64,000 nt of DNA, taken from contig NZ_CP034279.1 in assembly GCF_009739905.1 (NCBI RefSeq), positions 1,798,001-1,862,000 on the forward strand. The letters are read 5' to 3'. Positions 15,424 through 24,575 of this stretch are shown piece by piece (the first letter of the stretch is position 1; every line of letters begins with the position of its first letter). The position numbers and the translations under genes were made by a program. This stretch comes from Streptomyces ficellus. Lineage in GTDB: Bacteria; Actinomycetota; Actinomycetes; Streptomycetales; Streptomycetaceae. The notes beneath the pieces are model-generated. The model did not search any database. It was not told where the DNA came from and saw nothing but the letters and a program-made list of their open reading frames with translations.

Positions 15424-16956
15424 TCAGGAGGTCATCGCGCGGATCGCGTGGTACACGCCGAAGACGGCGAGGCACAGCGGGAGCAGCGTCAGGAGGACGA
15501 AGGTCTCCGCGATCTCCAGGAAACGGCCCCAGAAGGGGGTGACGCCCTTGCGCGGCACGATCAGGCCGATCGCGGTGATCAGCGCGGCGACCCCGGCGAC
15601 CGCCGCGGCGAGCCACACCGTACGGATGTCGGCCGCCGTGGCGTCGCGCCACAGCTCGGCGGGCGGGTTCAGGCAGAGGCCGAGGCCGAGCAGGACCAGG
15701 GCGCCGAGGCCCGCGGCGAGGGCGCAGCCGACCTGGGCCGTGTAGCGGAAGAGGTGGGCGCGCATCAGCATGGCGACGCCGGTGGCGAGGGCCAGCAGCT
15801 GGGCCCACACGCTGTCGGAGAAGCCGAGCACCGCGGCGGAGCCCACGGTGACCAGCGCGCAGCCGCCGACCAGGCCGACCAGCAGCTCGTGGCCGCGCCG
15901 TACCTGGGCCGCGATGCGCTCGGCGTCCACCGGCCCCTGGGGCTCCGGGTCGCCGCCGTAGCCGCCGGCCGCGGTACGGGGCGGCTCGAAGCCGATGGGC
16001 AGCCGGGCGAAGCGGGTGGACAGGCCCGGGAGGAAGGCGAGCGCGCCGACGCCGAACGGTGCGCACACGGCGGCCGTCTCGGACGGGGTCATGGCGGTGA
16101 GGATCGCGACGAAGGTCACGAGGACGCCGGTACCGGCCGCGAAGACGAACGCGACGAAGGGTCCGTCACCGCTGGGGGCGACGAGCGTCAGGACGACGGC
16201 GACGACGAGCACGGCGGCGCACGCGAGCAGGAACTGCAGCTTGCCGTTGCCCTGCCCGGCGGCCGGGGGCAGCAGTCCGGCGCCGGCGACGGCGGCGTTC
16301 ACCATCGCGCCGACGCCCAGCGCCACGGACGAGCCCCGGTCGTCGTACACCCGGGCACGTACGCCCGACAGCGCGAGCAGCAGCACCCCGCTGACCGCGG
16401 CCAGGATGCCCGGCAGCCCGTGCATGTCGTGCCGCGGGTCGGCCGACCACAGGACGAAGGCGAGCAGCACCAGCAGGACCGAGCCGCCGACGAGGCCCGC
16501 GCCCCGCATCAGGTCGTCGGTCCACAGGGTGCGGTCGCGGGCGACGGCCGAGGCGACGGCGTCGGAGACGTCGTCGAAGACCGCGGGCGGCAGCGACTCG
16601 GCGAAGGGCCGCAGGGACAGCAGCTCGCCGTCGAGGATGCGCTGCGCCGCGAGGGAGCGCGCGCCGTCGAGCACGGTGCCGTCGCGCCGTACCAGGTGAT
16701 AGCCGACCGGGGCGCCCGCCGCGGGGCTCTGGCCCGACAGCCGGAGGATCTCCGGGTACAGGTCGGCGACGGCGATGTCCTCGGGCAGTGCGACGTCGAT
16801 ACGGCCGTCCGGCGCGACGACGGTGACCCGGCAGAAGCCCGTACCGCCGGCGGCCGGGGCCGCGGGAGCCGCGTGACCGTTTCCGGGAGCCGCGTGACCA
16901 GTGCCGGTGGTCGCGTGACCGGGTCCGGTGGCCGCGGCTGAGGCCGTCATACTCAC
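15424..16956 (-). CDS. eccD: type VII secretion integral membrane protein EccD
   Basis: The putative channel-forming membrane component of the ESX system. The 510-residue product has an N-terminal tail with imperfect GHA(A/T)P-type repeats (residues 13-35), a ubiquitin-like YukD domain ([24 protein letters not shown] onward, about 42-125), then about 11 hydrophobic helices to the C-terminus; this architecture is typical of EccD. The GTG at 16956 is favoured because GGGGAG is 6-7 bases upstream; the ATG two codons later lies too close to AGGTGA. It is divergent from eccC across 463 bp. Confidence 0.93.
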   Translation of the reverse strand: MSMTASAAATGPGHATTGTGHAAPGNGHAAPAAPAAGGTGFCRVTVVAPDGRIDVALPEDIAVADLYPEILRLSGQSPAAGAPVGYHLVRRDGTVLDGARSLAAQRILDGELLSLRPFAESLPPAVFDDVSDAVASAVARDRTLWTDDLMRGAGLVGGSVLLVLLAFVLWSADPRHDMHGLPGILAAVSGVLLLALSGVRARVYDDRGSSVALGVGAMVNAAVAGAGLLPPAAGQGNGKLQFLLACAAVLVVAVVLTLVAPSGDGPFVAFVFAAGTGVLVTFVAILTAMTPSETAAVCAPFGVGALAFLPGLSTRFARLPIGFEPPRTAAGGYGGDPEPQGPVDAERIAAQVRRGHELLVGLVGGCALVTVGSAAVLGFSDSVWAQLLALATGVAMLMRAHLFRYTAQVGCALAAGLGALVLLGLGLCLNPPAELWRDATAADIRTVWLAAAVAGVAALITAIGLIVPRKGVTPFWGRFLEIAETFVLLTLLPLCLAVFGVYHAIRAMTS

Positions 16957-17419
16957 CTGCTGCTCCCCCTCGTGGTTCTGCTGGTTCTCATGAAGCCTAT
17001 GAGGCTTATGGACCGTACTCGTGCGTGGTGTGCGCGTGGTGCGTTGTGCGCGGGTGGTGCGTTGTGCGCGTGGTGCGTTGTGCGTGTGGTGCGTTGTGCG
17101 TGTGGCGCTTGTGTTCGTGAAGCGTGGTGTTCGTGAAACGGGTATTCCTGGAACGTTGTGTTCCCCAACGCCGCGTCCAGGGACGGCCGTCGGTGGGACG
17201 TCGTCCGTGGATCACCGTGACCCCCGGCTCGCCGGCGGCGGAGTCGCGGGCCGGTTCGACCCGTTTATTTGCGTTGGTTCACGCACGCGCCAGCTCGCCG
17301 CGCCACCCTACCGCCCACCCGCCACCCCCACCGCCAGTAGGATCCCCTCCGCGGATGGAGCCCGTCGCCACGGGGGCGCCGATAGGAACATTTCCGTCCG
17401 GCAAGGGAATTGGTGAGCT
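16957..17419. promoter_or_regulatory. divergent eccD/eccC intergenic region
   Basis: 463 bp that must carry promoters for both eccD (minus) and eccC (plus). A perfect palindrome AAGCCT-atg-AGGCTT lies at 16993-17007, 37 bases ahead of the eccD start. A GT-rich tandem repeat follows at about 17021-17110. Candidate -10 hexamers are TAGGAT at 17338-17343 (for eccC) and TAGGGT on the minus strand at 17305-17310 (for eccD); neither has a clear -35. If the latter is used, the palindrome and the repeat lie in a long eccD leader. Confidence 0.5.
17021..17110. repeat. 16-18 bp tandem repeat upstream of eccD
   Basis: Four to five head-to-tail copies of GTGGTGCGTTGTGCGC/T, some lengthened by GG, followed by a decayed unit. 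The strand bias is extreme (almost only G and T on the plus strand), unlike the surrounding sequence. Frames that run through it encode only the repeat and are not genes. Confidence 0.85.
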
Positions 17420-20400
17420 GTGAGTCAGATCGTCGTCAAGCGCCCACCACGGGCCCTGCCCTCAGAGGTACCGGGCGATCCGGTGCAGCTGCAACCGCCG
17501 CCGGAGCTGCCGCGGGGACAGCAGGAGGGCGTCCTGATGCAGCTTCTGCCGACCCTCGGCATGGGCGGATCGGTCGTCTTCTTCTTCATGACGCCGAACC
17601 CCGTGATGCGCATCATGGGCATGGTGATGATCGCGTCGACCGTCGCCATGGCCATCGCGATGATGGTCCGCTACCGGCGCGGGACCCAGGGGCAGCTCGC
17701 CGACCTGCGGCGCGACTACCTCAAGTACCTGACGCAGACCCGGCGTTCGGTGCTGCGTACCGCGCACCTGCAGCGTGACGCGCAGTTCTACCTCCACCCG
17801 TCGCCCGAGCAGCTGTGGGCGCTGGTCGCGGAGGGGAGCCGGGTGTGGGAACGGCGCGTCGGCGACGACGACTTCGGGCAGGTACGCATCGGGCTGGGCA
17901 GCCAGCAGCTCGCCACCCCGCTCGTGGCCCCCGAGACCGCCCCCGTGGACGAGCTGGAGCCGCTCGCGGCCGGCGCCATGCAGCAGTTCCTCTCGGCCCA
18001 CGGCACCCTCGACGGCCTGCCGATGGCCGTGTCGCTGCGCGCCTTCTACCACGTGACCGTGAGCGGTGAGGAGGAGTGCGCCCGTTCGGCGACCCGCGCG
18101 ATGGTGGGTTCGCTGGCCGCGCTGCACTCCCCCGAGGACCTGGTCCTCGTGATCGCCACCGGCAGCGCCACCGCCGCGCAGTGGGAGTGGGCCAAGTGGC
18201 TGCCGCACGTCCAGGCGCCGGGCGCCGGTGACGGCGCGGGCAGCCGGCGGCTCATCACCACGGACGCGCGGGACCTCCAGGACATGCTCGCCGCGCGTCT
18301 GGAGGGCCGCCCCCGCTTCGGCGGGCAGCCGCTGCTGGACCAGCCGCACATCGTCGTCGTCCTGGAGGGCCAGTCGATCCCTCCCATGTCCGCGCTCGCC
18401 ACGCCCGAGGGGCTGCAGGGCGTGACCATCATCGAGGTCGTGCCCGGGGACCTGAACGGGCCGCGCGGCGGCCTGTCCGTGACCGTCGACCGGGACGGTC
18501 TGCGGCTCGAGTCCAGCCACGGGCTGGTCTACGACGGGGTGCCGGACCGGCTGAGCCTCGAGGCCGCCGAGGCGCTCGCCCGCCAGCTCGCCCCGCTGCG
18601 CGTGGGTTCGGGGGCGGACGACGACGAGCCGCTGCTCGCCAACCTGGACTTCACCGACCTGCTCAACCTGGGTGACGCGGCCTCCGTCGACGTCAGCCGC
18701 ACCTGGCGGCCGCGGTCGCAGTCGGAGCGCCTGCGGGTGCCGATCGGTGTCGGCGAGGACGGCTCCCCGGTGATGCTGGACCTCAAGGAAGCCGCCCAGG
18801 AGGGCATGGGCCCGCACGGCCTGTGCGTGGGCGCCACCGGTTCGGGAAAGTCGGAACTCCTGCGGACGCTGGTGCTGGGACTCGCGGTCACCCACTCGTC
18901 GGAGACGCTCAACTTCGTCCTCGCGGACTTCAAGGGCGGTGCGACCTTCGCCGGCATGTCCCAGATGCCGCACGTCGCGGCCGTGATCACCAACCTCGCC
19001 GACGACCTGACGCTGGTCGACCGCATGGGCGACTCCATCCGCGGTGAGCTGAACCGCCGCCAGGAGATGCTGCGCGACGCGGGCAACTACGCCAACATCC
19101 ACGACTACGAGAAGGCGCGCGCCGCCGGAGCCCCGCTCCAGCCGATCCCGTCACTCGTGCTGGTCATCGACGAGTTCAGCGAACTCCTCACCGCCATGCC
19201 GGACTTCATCGAGATGTTCGTGCAGATCGGCCGCATCGGCCGGTCGCTCGGCGTGCACCTGCTGCTGGCGTCGCAGCGGCTCGAGGAGGGCCGCCTGCGG
19301 GGCCTGGAGACGTACCTGTCGTACCGGATCGGTCTGCGGACCTTCTCCGCGGCCGAGTCGCGGGCCGCGCTCGGTGTGCCCGACGCGTACCAGCTGCCCA
19401 ACGTTCCCGGGTCCGGGTACCTGAAGTTCGGCACGGACGAGATGGTCCGGTTCAAGGCGGCGTACGTCTCCGGCGTCTACCGCGCGAACCAGCACGCCGC
19501 CGTCCCGGGCGGCCCCCTGCCCGTGGACCGTCGGCCGGTGCCCTTCACCGCGGCGCCCGTGCCCGTCCGCTACGTCGAGCCGGCCGCCCGGCCGCGGGTC
19601 CCCGAGGCGCGGGGCGCGGAGGACGACGCGCTCGCCGACTCCGTGCTCGACGTGATCGTGCGGCGGCTGGAGGGCCGTGGCGCGGAGGCCCACCAGGTGT
19701 GGCTGCCGCCGCTGGACAACCCGCCGCCGCTGGACGAGCTCCTGCCGGGCCTCGCCGGGGTGGAGGGCCGCGGGCTGACGCAGCCCGGGTTCGAGGGCGC
19801 CGGCCGGCTGGTCGTCCCCCTCGGGGTGGTCGACAAGCCCTTCGAGCAGCGCCGGGACGTCCTGTACCGGGACTTCTCCGGCGCGGCCGGTCACATGCAG
19901 ATCGTGGGTGGCCCGCAGTCCGGCAAGTCGACGCTGCTGCGCACGCTCATCGCGGGCTTCGCCCTGACGCACACCCCGCTGGAGGTCCAGTTCTACGGGC
20001 TCGACTTCGGTGGTGGCGGCCTGTCGGCGATGGCGGAGCTGCCGCACGTGGGCGGGGTGGCGTCGCGGCTCGACCCGGAGAAGGTGCGGCGCACGGTCGC
20101 CGAGGTGTACGGCATCCTCGCGCGGCGCGAGGAGTACTTCCGCAGCGCCGGGATCGACTCCATCGCCACGTACCGCAAGCTGCGGGCCCGCGGCGAGATC
20201 TCTGTGACGGACCAGCCCTGGGGTGACGTCTTTCTCGTCGTCGACGGCTGGGGCACCTTCCGCTCGGACTACGAGGGCCTCGAACCGGCCGTCCTGGACA
20301 TGGCCGCGCGCGGCCTCGGCTACGGCGTCCACGTGATCCTCACCGCGTCGCGTTCGATGGAGGTCCGCTCCAACATCAAGGACCACCTGATGAACCGGCT

Positions 20401-21385
20401 GGAACTGCGGCTGGGTGACACGATGGACTCGGAGGTGGACCGGAAGATCGCCGTCAACGTGCCGACCGGTGTGCCGGGCCGCGGTCTCATCCCGGAGAAG
20501 CTGCACTTCATGGCCGCCGTGCCGAGGATCGACGGCATCAACTCCGACAGCGACCTGGCCGAGGCCACCGCCGTCATGGCGCAGGAGATCCGCCGCCACT
20601 GGACCGGCCCGGCCGCGCCGAAGGTGCGTCTGCTGCCGCGTGAGCTGCCGGCGCAGAACCTCCCGTCCGGGTTCGCCGACCCGCAGCGCGGTGTGGCGTT
20701 CGGCATCGACGAGAACAACCTGGAGCCGGTCTACGTCAACTTCGAGCGCGACCCGTTCTTCCTGGTGTTCGGCGAGAGCGAGTCGGGCAAGTCGAACCTG
20801 CTGCGCCTGCTCATCAAGCAGCTGTGCGAGCGGTACGACGGGGACTCGGCCAAGTTCTTCGTCATCGACAACCGCCGCGCGCTGCTGGACGTCACCCCCG
20901 CGTCGCACCTGGCGGAGTACGTCCCGATGTCCAACAACATGGAACACCACGTGGACGCGCTGGCCGACCTGATGCAGCGCCGCACCCCCTCCGCCGAGGT
21001 CACGGCCCAGCAGCTGCGCGACCGCAGCTGGTGGCGCGGCCCGTCGGTGTACGTGGTGGTCGACGACTACGACCTGGTGTCCACGTCGAGCGGCAACCCG
21101 CTGGCCAAGCTCACGGAGCACCTGCCGTTCGCGCGTGACGTGGGCGTCCGCTTCATCATCGCCCGCAACTCGGCCGGTGCGAGCCGGGCCGCGTACGAGC
21201 CCTTCATGCAGCGGATGATGGAACTCGGCGCCCAGGGCGTGCTCCTGTCCGGCGACCCCCAGGAAGGCGACGTGCTCGGCGGCGTCCGGATGCGCCCGAT
21301 GCCCGCGGGCCGGGGCGTCTACGCCTCCCGGCAGCGGGGGAATCCGCTGGTGCAGACGGGTCTCCTGCCGGAGACGGCGGTTTGA
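17420..21385 (+). CDS. eccC: type VII secretion ATPase EccC (single-chain)
   Basis: The FtsK/SpoIIIE-type motor of ESX secretion, which recognises WXG100 substrates. The 1321-residue chain has two membrane helices at about 40-90 and three ATPase domains with Walker A GATGSGKS (about 471), GGPQSGKS (about 831) and GESESGKS (about 1118). EccCa and EccCb are thus fused in one protein. Domain 1 has a complete Walker B with glutamate (VLVIDEF), whereas domains 2 and 3 read FLVVDGW and VYVVVDDYD, without the catalytic glutamate. This agrees with the known view that domain 1 does the work and the others regulate. GTG start; a strong hairpin follows the stop. Confidence 0.96.
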   Translation: MSQIVVKRPPRALPSEVPGDPVQLQPPPELPRGQQEGVLMQLLPTLGMGGSVVFFFMTPNPVMRIMGMVMIASTVAMAIAMMVRYRRGTQGQLADLRRDYLKYLTQTRRSVLRTAHLQRDAQFYLHPSPEQLWALVAEGSRVWERRVGDDDFGQVRIGLGSQQLATPLVAPETAPVDELEPLAAGAMQQFLSAHGTLDGLPMAVSLRAFYHVTVSGEEECARSATRAMVGSLAALHSPEDLVLVIATGSATAAQWEWAKWLPHVQAPGAGDGAGSRRLITTDARDLQDMLAARLEGRPRFGGQPLLDQPHIVVVLEGQSIPPMSALATPEGLQGVTIIEVVPGDLNGPRGGLSVTVDRDGLRLESSHGLVYDGVPDRLSLEAAEALARQLAPLRVGSGADDDEPLLANLDFTDLLNLGDAASVDVSRTWRPRSQSERLRVPIGVGEDGSPVMLDLKEAAQEGMGPHGLCVGATGSGKSELLRTLVLGLAVTHSSETLNFVLADFKGGATFAGMSQMPHVAAVITNLADDLTLVDRMGDSIRGELNRRQEMLRDAGNYANIHDYEKARAAGAPLQPIPSLVLVIDEFSELLTAMPDFIEMFVQIGRIGRSLGVHLLLASQRLEEGRLRGLETYLSYRIGLRTFSAAESRAALGVPDAYQLPNVPGSGYLKFGTDEMVRFKAAYVSGVYRANQHAAVPGGPLPVDRRPVPFTAAPVPVRYVEPAARPRVPEARGAEDDALADSVLDVIVRRLEGRGAEAHQVWLPPLDNPPPLDELLPGLAGVEGRGLTQPGFEGAGRLVVPLGVVDKPFEQRRDVLYRDFSGAAGHMQIVGGPQSGKSTLLRTLIAGFALTHTPLEVQFYGLDFGGGGLSAMAELPHVGGVASRLDPEKVRRTVAEVYGILARREEYFRSAGIDSIATYRKLRARGEISVTDQPWGDVFLVVDGWGTFRSDYEGLEPAVLDMAARGLGYGVHVILTASRSMEVRSNIKDHLMNRLELRLGDTMDSEVDRKIAVNVPTGVPGRGLIPEKLHFMAAVPRIDGINSDSDLAEATAVMAQEIRRHWTGPAAPKVRLLPRELPAQNLPSGFADPQRGVAFGIDENNLEPVYVNFERDPFFLVFGESESGKSNLLRLLIKQLCERYDGDSAKFFVIDNRRALLDVTPASHLAEYVPMSNNMEHHVDALADLMQRRTPSAEVTAQQLRDRSWWRGPSVYVVVDDYDLVSTSSGNPLAKLTEHLPFARDVGVRFIIARNSAGASRAAYEPFMQRMMELGAQGVLLSGDPQEGDVLGGVRMRPMPAGRGVYASRQRGNPLVQTGLLPETAV

Positions 21386-21387
21386 TC

Positions 21388-21413
21388 GGGGCGGCGGAGT
21401 GTTCCGCCGCCCC
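21388..21413 (+). terminator. eccC terminator
   Basis: A perfect 11-bp stem, GGGGCGGCGGA/TCCGCCGCCCC, with a GTGT loop, beginning 3 bases after the eccC stop. It separates eccC transcription from the hydrolase cassette that follows. Confidence 0.85.
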
Positions 21414-21541
21414 GGGCACGGACGGGTCCTGGAACGATTGCGTGAACTGTGAACCGCGCGTCCATGACAGGGACGACGCTGTGCTGTGGTCGGCGGGCAC
21501 ACCGGCGACCACGGACGAACACCGAACGGGGAGACATACGG

Positions 21542-21988
21542 ATGGCTTGGGACGAATGGGACCAACTGAAGGCGTCGGCCGCCGAGCGCCACTCGGCACA
21601 GATGCAGCTCAACCAGCTGCCGGCCGACCGGGGCGGCAGCGGGGGCAGTGGTACGCCGGCCGGTGGCCAGGACCTGCAGCACTCCGCGAAGCCGTGGAAC
21701 AGCGCCGCCACGACGGCTCACGAGCTGGGTGTCAGCACCGGCACGTCCAAGACGTCGCTGGGGAAGGGGCACGCCGGGATGGCGGGCGGTCTGGAGGGGC
21801 TCGCCAGCCTCGCCGAGCTGAAGACCGTCCTCACGTCGTGGGAGAACCGGCTGAAGTCCGTGGCTGACGAATGCGACGCCCTGGAGCCGAAGCTGCGCCA
21901 GGTGCCGAAGGACCTGGGCGGGGTGGACACCGCGACCGGCGCGAAGGCGGACAGTGTGAAGACGCCGAAGGTCGGTGAGGACAAGTGA
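21542..21988 (+). CDS. small helical protein, putative partner of the downstream hydrolase
   Basis: A 148-residue product that I cannot place in a named family. It starts MAWDEWDQLK, has a Gly/Ser-rich linker at residues 30-45, then a helical region containing LTSWENRLKSVADECDALEPKLRQV. The size, helical character and Trp in a turn recall WXG100-superfamily or T7SS partner proteins, but there is no canonical WxG. GGGGAG lies 8 bases before the ATG. Its stop overlaps the GTG of the hydrolase gene by 4 bases, so the two are translated together. Confidence 0.75.
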   Translation: MAWDEWDQLKASAAERHSAQMQLNQLPADRGGSGGSGTPAGGQDLQHSAKPWNSAATTAHELGVSTGTSKTSLGKGHAGMAGGLEGLASLAELKTVLTSWENRLKSVADECDALEPKLRQVPKDLGGVDTATGAKADSVKTPKVGEDK

Positions 21989-23859
21989 CCTCGTCCCTGA
22001 CGTGGCAGCAGCTGCGGGACCTGAAGCTGACGGAGCTCGACGCCGCCGCCGACAGCTGGGGGGCGGCCTCCCGGCACGCCGACGCGGCGCAGACCCGTGT
22101 CGACGGTGACATGAGCGGCACGCTGTCCAAGACGCAGCAGAGCGAGTCCGCCAAGTCGGCCGTCAGCAGGTTCAAGCGGCTGAGCAGCAACTACGAGTAC
22201 GTCAAGACCGAGTGCGGTCTCGTCCGTACGGCGGTCGCGGGGCTCGCGATGGAGCTGGCCTCGCCGCAGCGGCGGCTGAAGGAGGCACTGGCCGACGCGG
22301 CCGCCAACGCGTACACGGTCCATGACGACGGCAGCATCGACTACCCGGCCGGCGGCAAGAACGAGCTGACCGGCCAGCCGGTCCCGGGCGGCAAGGTCGT
22401 CGGCAACAACGGGATGCTCACGCCGGGCAACAACGGGCTGTACGGGCCCGGGAAGAACGGCCTGTACGGGCCGGGCAACGGCGGGCTGATCAACCCCAAC
22501 CCGCATCATGCCAAGGCGCAGGACATAGCCGACCGCATCGCCGTGGCGGTGCGCGACGCCCGCGAGACGGACGACCGGTACCAGCGGACGCTGAGCAAGC
22601 TGAAGGCGGCGGACGGTCTCACCGTCGACGAGAAGACCTGGGCGGACGCGGCGGCCGACATGGACGCCGTGCGTGAGGCATCGCACAAGTTCATGAAGGA
22701 GGAGATCCCGCTCGACAAGTCGCCCTCCGAGCGCAAGGAGTGGTGGGACAAGCTGAGCCCTGAGCAGCGCGAGGAGTTCCTGGCGAGCTACCCCGATGTC
22801 CTCGGCAACCTGGACGGCATCCCGGCCGTGGTGCGGGACGAGGCCAACCGGGAGAACCTCGACCTGCTGATCGCCAAGTTCGAGGGCAAGGACGGGGAGA
22901 CGGCCGAGGCCCGGCTCGGGGGGCTGAAGGAGATCCGGACGCAGCTCGACGAGTACGCCGCCAAGCGCCTGAGCGACCCGAAGGAGCCGCCGATGCTGCT
23001 GCTCAGCATCGGCGACGAGGGCACCGGCCGGGCCGCGGTGGCCTTCGGCAATCCCGACACGTCGAAGAACGTCGCCGCGTACGTGCCCGGATTGGGCACG
23101 GCGCTGGACGCCGACTTCGCCAGGAACGACGTGAAGCGGGCGTACGACACGGCCGTTCTGTCCCGTGAGAACGACTCCTCCAGTGCCGCCATCGTGTGGC
23201 TGGGCTACGACCCACCGCAGCTCGGCGGCGTGGACGCCGAAACCCTTCTCTCCAACACCGAGGTGATGTCCCCCGAACGGGCCGAGAAGGGCGCTCCCGC
23301 GTACAACTCGTTCATGAGCGGTCTGGCCGCCACCAACGACCACGACGATCCGCACATGACCGCCATCGGGCACTCCTACGGCTCGCGAGTGGTCGGGGCC
23401 GCCACGCAGGAGGCCGGCGGCATTCCCGGCGCGGACGACATCGTGCTGCTCGGCAGCCCCGGTGTCGGCGTCGACAAGGCGGAGGACCTGGGGGTGGGCA
23501 AGGAGCACGTGTACGTGGGCGCCGCCGAGAACGACCCCGTCACGATGCTGCCCTCCAAGAAGGAGGTCACCGCTGCGGGCGTGTTCATGGGAGGTGGCCC
23601 CTTGCTGTCGTACCTGGCCGGCGACATCGCCGACCAGGGGGACGATGACATCTGGTTCGGCAAGGACCCGGCCAGCGAGGCCTTCGGGGCCAACCGTTTC
23701 AAGGTGGATGACGGCCCACGGCCGCTCATCGACGGCGAGGGTCCCACACCCGCCCACTCCAACTACTTCAACCCTGACAAGGACCGCGTGTCGGCTGAGA
23801 ACATCGCCGCGGTCGTCGCGGGCAATCCCCAAGATGTCGTCCCGGAGAAGCATCGATGA
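21985..23859 (+). CDS. DUF1023-type alpha/beta hydrolase with N-terminal helical domain
   Basis: A 624-residue protein. Residues 1-110 are helical (WQQLRDLKLTELDAAADSW...) like ESX substrate domains; a Gly/Asn-rich repeat (NNGLYGPG) spans about 140-172; a second helical segment follows; the C-terminal third is an alpha/beta hydrolase. The nucleophile elbow GHSYGS puts Ser at 464, and Asp517 (AENDPVT) and His591 (TPAHSNYF) are the likely triad partners. The substrate is probably an ester or lipid, but this is inference. It overlaps both neighbours by 4 bases (GTGA and ATGA), so the three genes form one translational unit inside the ESX locus. No Sec signal peptide is seen, which fits export by the ESX machine. 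Confidence 0.85.
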   Translation: MTSSLTWQQLRDLKLTELDAAADSWGAASRHADAAQTRVDGDMSGTLSKTQQSESAKSAVSRFKRLSSNYEYVKTECGLVRTAVAGLAMELASPQRRLKEALADAAANAYTVHDDGSIDYPAGGKNELTGQPVPGGKVVGNNGMLTPGNNGLYGPGKNGLYGPGNGGLINPNPHHAKAQDIADRIAVAVRDARETDDRYQRTLSKLKAADGLTVDEKTWADAAADMDAVREASHKFMKEEIPLDKSPSERKEWWDKLSPEQREEFLASYPDVLGNLDGIPAVVRDEANRENLDLLIAKFEGKDGETAEARLGGLKEIRTQLDEYAAKRLSDPKEPPMLLLSIGDEGTGRAAVAFGNPDTSKNVAAYVPGLGTALDADFARNDVKRAYDTAVLSRENDSSSAAIVWLGYDPPQLGGVDAETLLSNTEVMSPERAEKGAPAYNSFMSGLAATNDHDDPHMTAIGHSYGSRVVGAATQEAGGIPGADDIVLLGSPGVGVDKAEDLGVGKEHVYVGAAENDPVTMLPSKKEVTAAGVFMGGGPLLSYLAGDIADQGDDDIWFGKDPASEAFGANRFKVDDGPRPLIDGEGPTPAHSNYFNPDKDRVSAENIAAVVAGNPQDVVPEKHR

Positions 23860-24470
23860 AATACCGAACGGCGGCCATGGCATTGGCCCTGCTCACCCTG
23901 TCCGGCTGCGGTCTGATGGGTGATGGCGACGAGAACGGCGCGAAGGGAAAAGCGAAGAACGTGAACATGCAGCAGGCAGGCGACCGGGCGGAAAAGATCC
24001 TGGACGACACCTTCGCGGCAATCCAGCCCCCGGTGGAAACGCAGCGCGGTCCCTCCGGCGATCCCATCTGCACCGACTTCAAGAACGACGCCACAGGGAC
24101 GGGCCAGGTCATTCGCCGTCGGCACGTCATGACCGTGATCTCCGCGGAGCGACGCGGCAGTTTCATGGGGGTCGTCGAGCGTCATTGGAAGAAGGCGGGT
24201 TACGAGATCACCACCGTGCGCCCGAGCAAGGAAAGTCCGGCGATCTTCGCGCGGACGCCGGAAGACTTCGAGGTCACGGTGAAGATCGGCGACGAAGGGC
24301 AGGCCTTCTTCAGTGTCTCCTCGCCCTGCGTGACGGAGTCCGAGGTGACCGAACCCCCGAGGAAGCCGCTCGATCCGAATTCCCCGGAGGCCAAGGGGCT
24401 GCCGTACATCAAGTCCCCGTTCTGGTCCGCGGAGACTCCGGTCCCGTCACCTCCCAGCAACGGCGGCTGA
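23856..24470 (+). CDS. lipoprotein, possible immunity protein for the hydrolase
   Basis: A 204-residue product. Its signal peptide ends in the lipobox LSGC (Cys at about 18), so it should be a lipoprotein on the outer face of the membrane. The mature part begins with a Gly/Asp-rich linker and has a mixed alpha/beta fold, with two cysteines that could pair (PICTDF, SSPCVT). Its ATG overlaps the hydrolase stop by 4 bases and a perfect terminator follows its own stop. A coupled surface lipoprotein next to a candidate exported lipase suggests immunity; this is inference. Confidence 0.85.
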   Translation: MKYRTAAMALALLTLSGCGLMGDGDENGAKGKAKNVNMQQAGDRAEKILDDTFAAIQPPVETQRGPSGDPICTDFKNDATGTGQVIRRRHVMTVISAERRGSFMGVVERHWKKAGYEITTVRPSKESPAIFARTPEDFEVTVKIGDEGQAFFSVSSPCVTESEVTEPPRKPLDPNSPEAKGLPYIKSPFWSAETPVPSPPSNGG

Positions 24471-24495
24471 CGGCCGGCGCGACGATCACGGGCAG

Positions 24496-24524
24496 GCCCT
24501 GGCCGGTGTACGACCGGCCAGGGC
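24496..24524 (+). terminator. terminator closing the hydrolase cassette
   Basis: A perfect 12-bp stem, GCCCTGGCCGGT/ACCGGCCAGGGC, with a GTACG loop, 25 bases after the lipoprotein stop. Together with the eccC terminator it frames 21542-24470 as a separate transcription unit. Confidence 0.85.
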
Positions 24525-24575
24525 GCTCGCCCTTCGGTTGATCTTCACGAGGGATGACCTTGAGGACGTGGGAGA

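Noticed and set aside
17021-17110. CRISPR array
   Set aside because: The tandem units are 16-18 bp and contiguous, without unique spacers.
17021-17416. Frames through the GT-rich repeat before eccC
   Set aside because: They translate the tandem repeat into Val/Arg/Cys runs; no start signal and no resemblance to protein.
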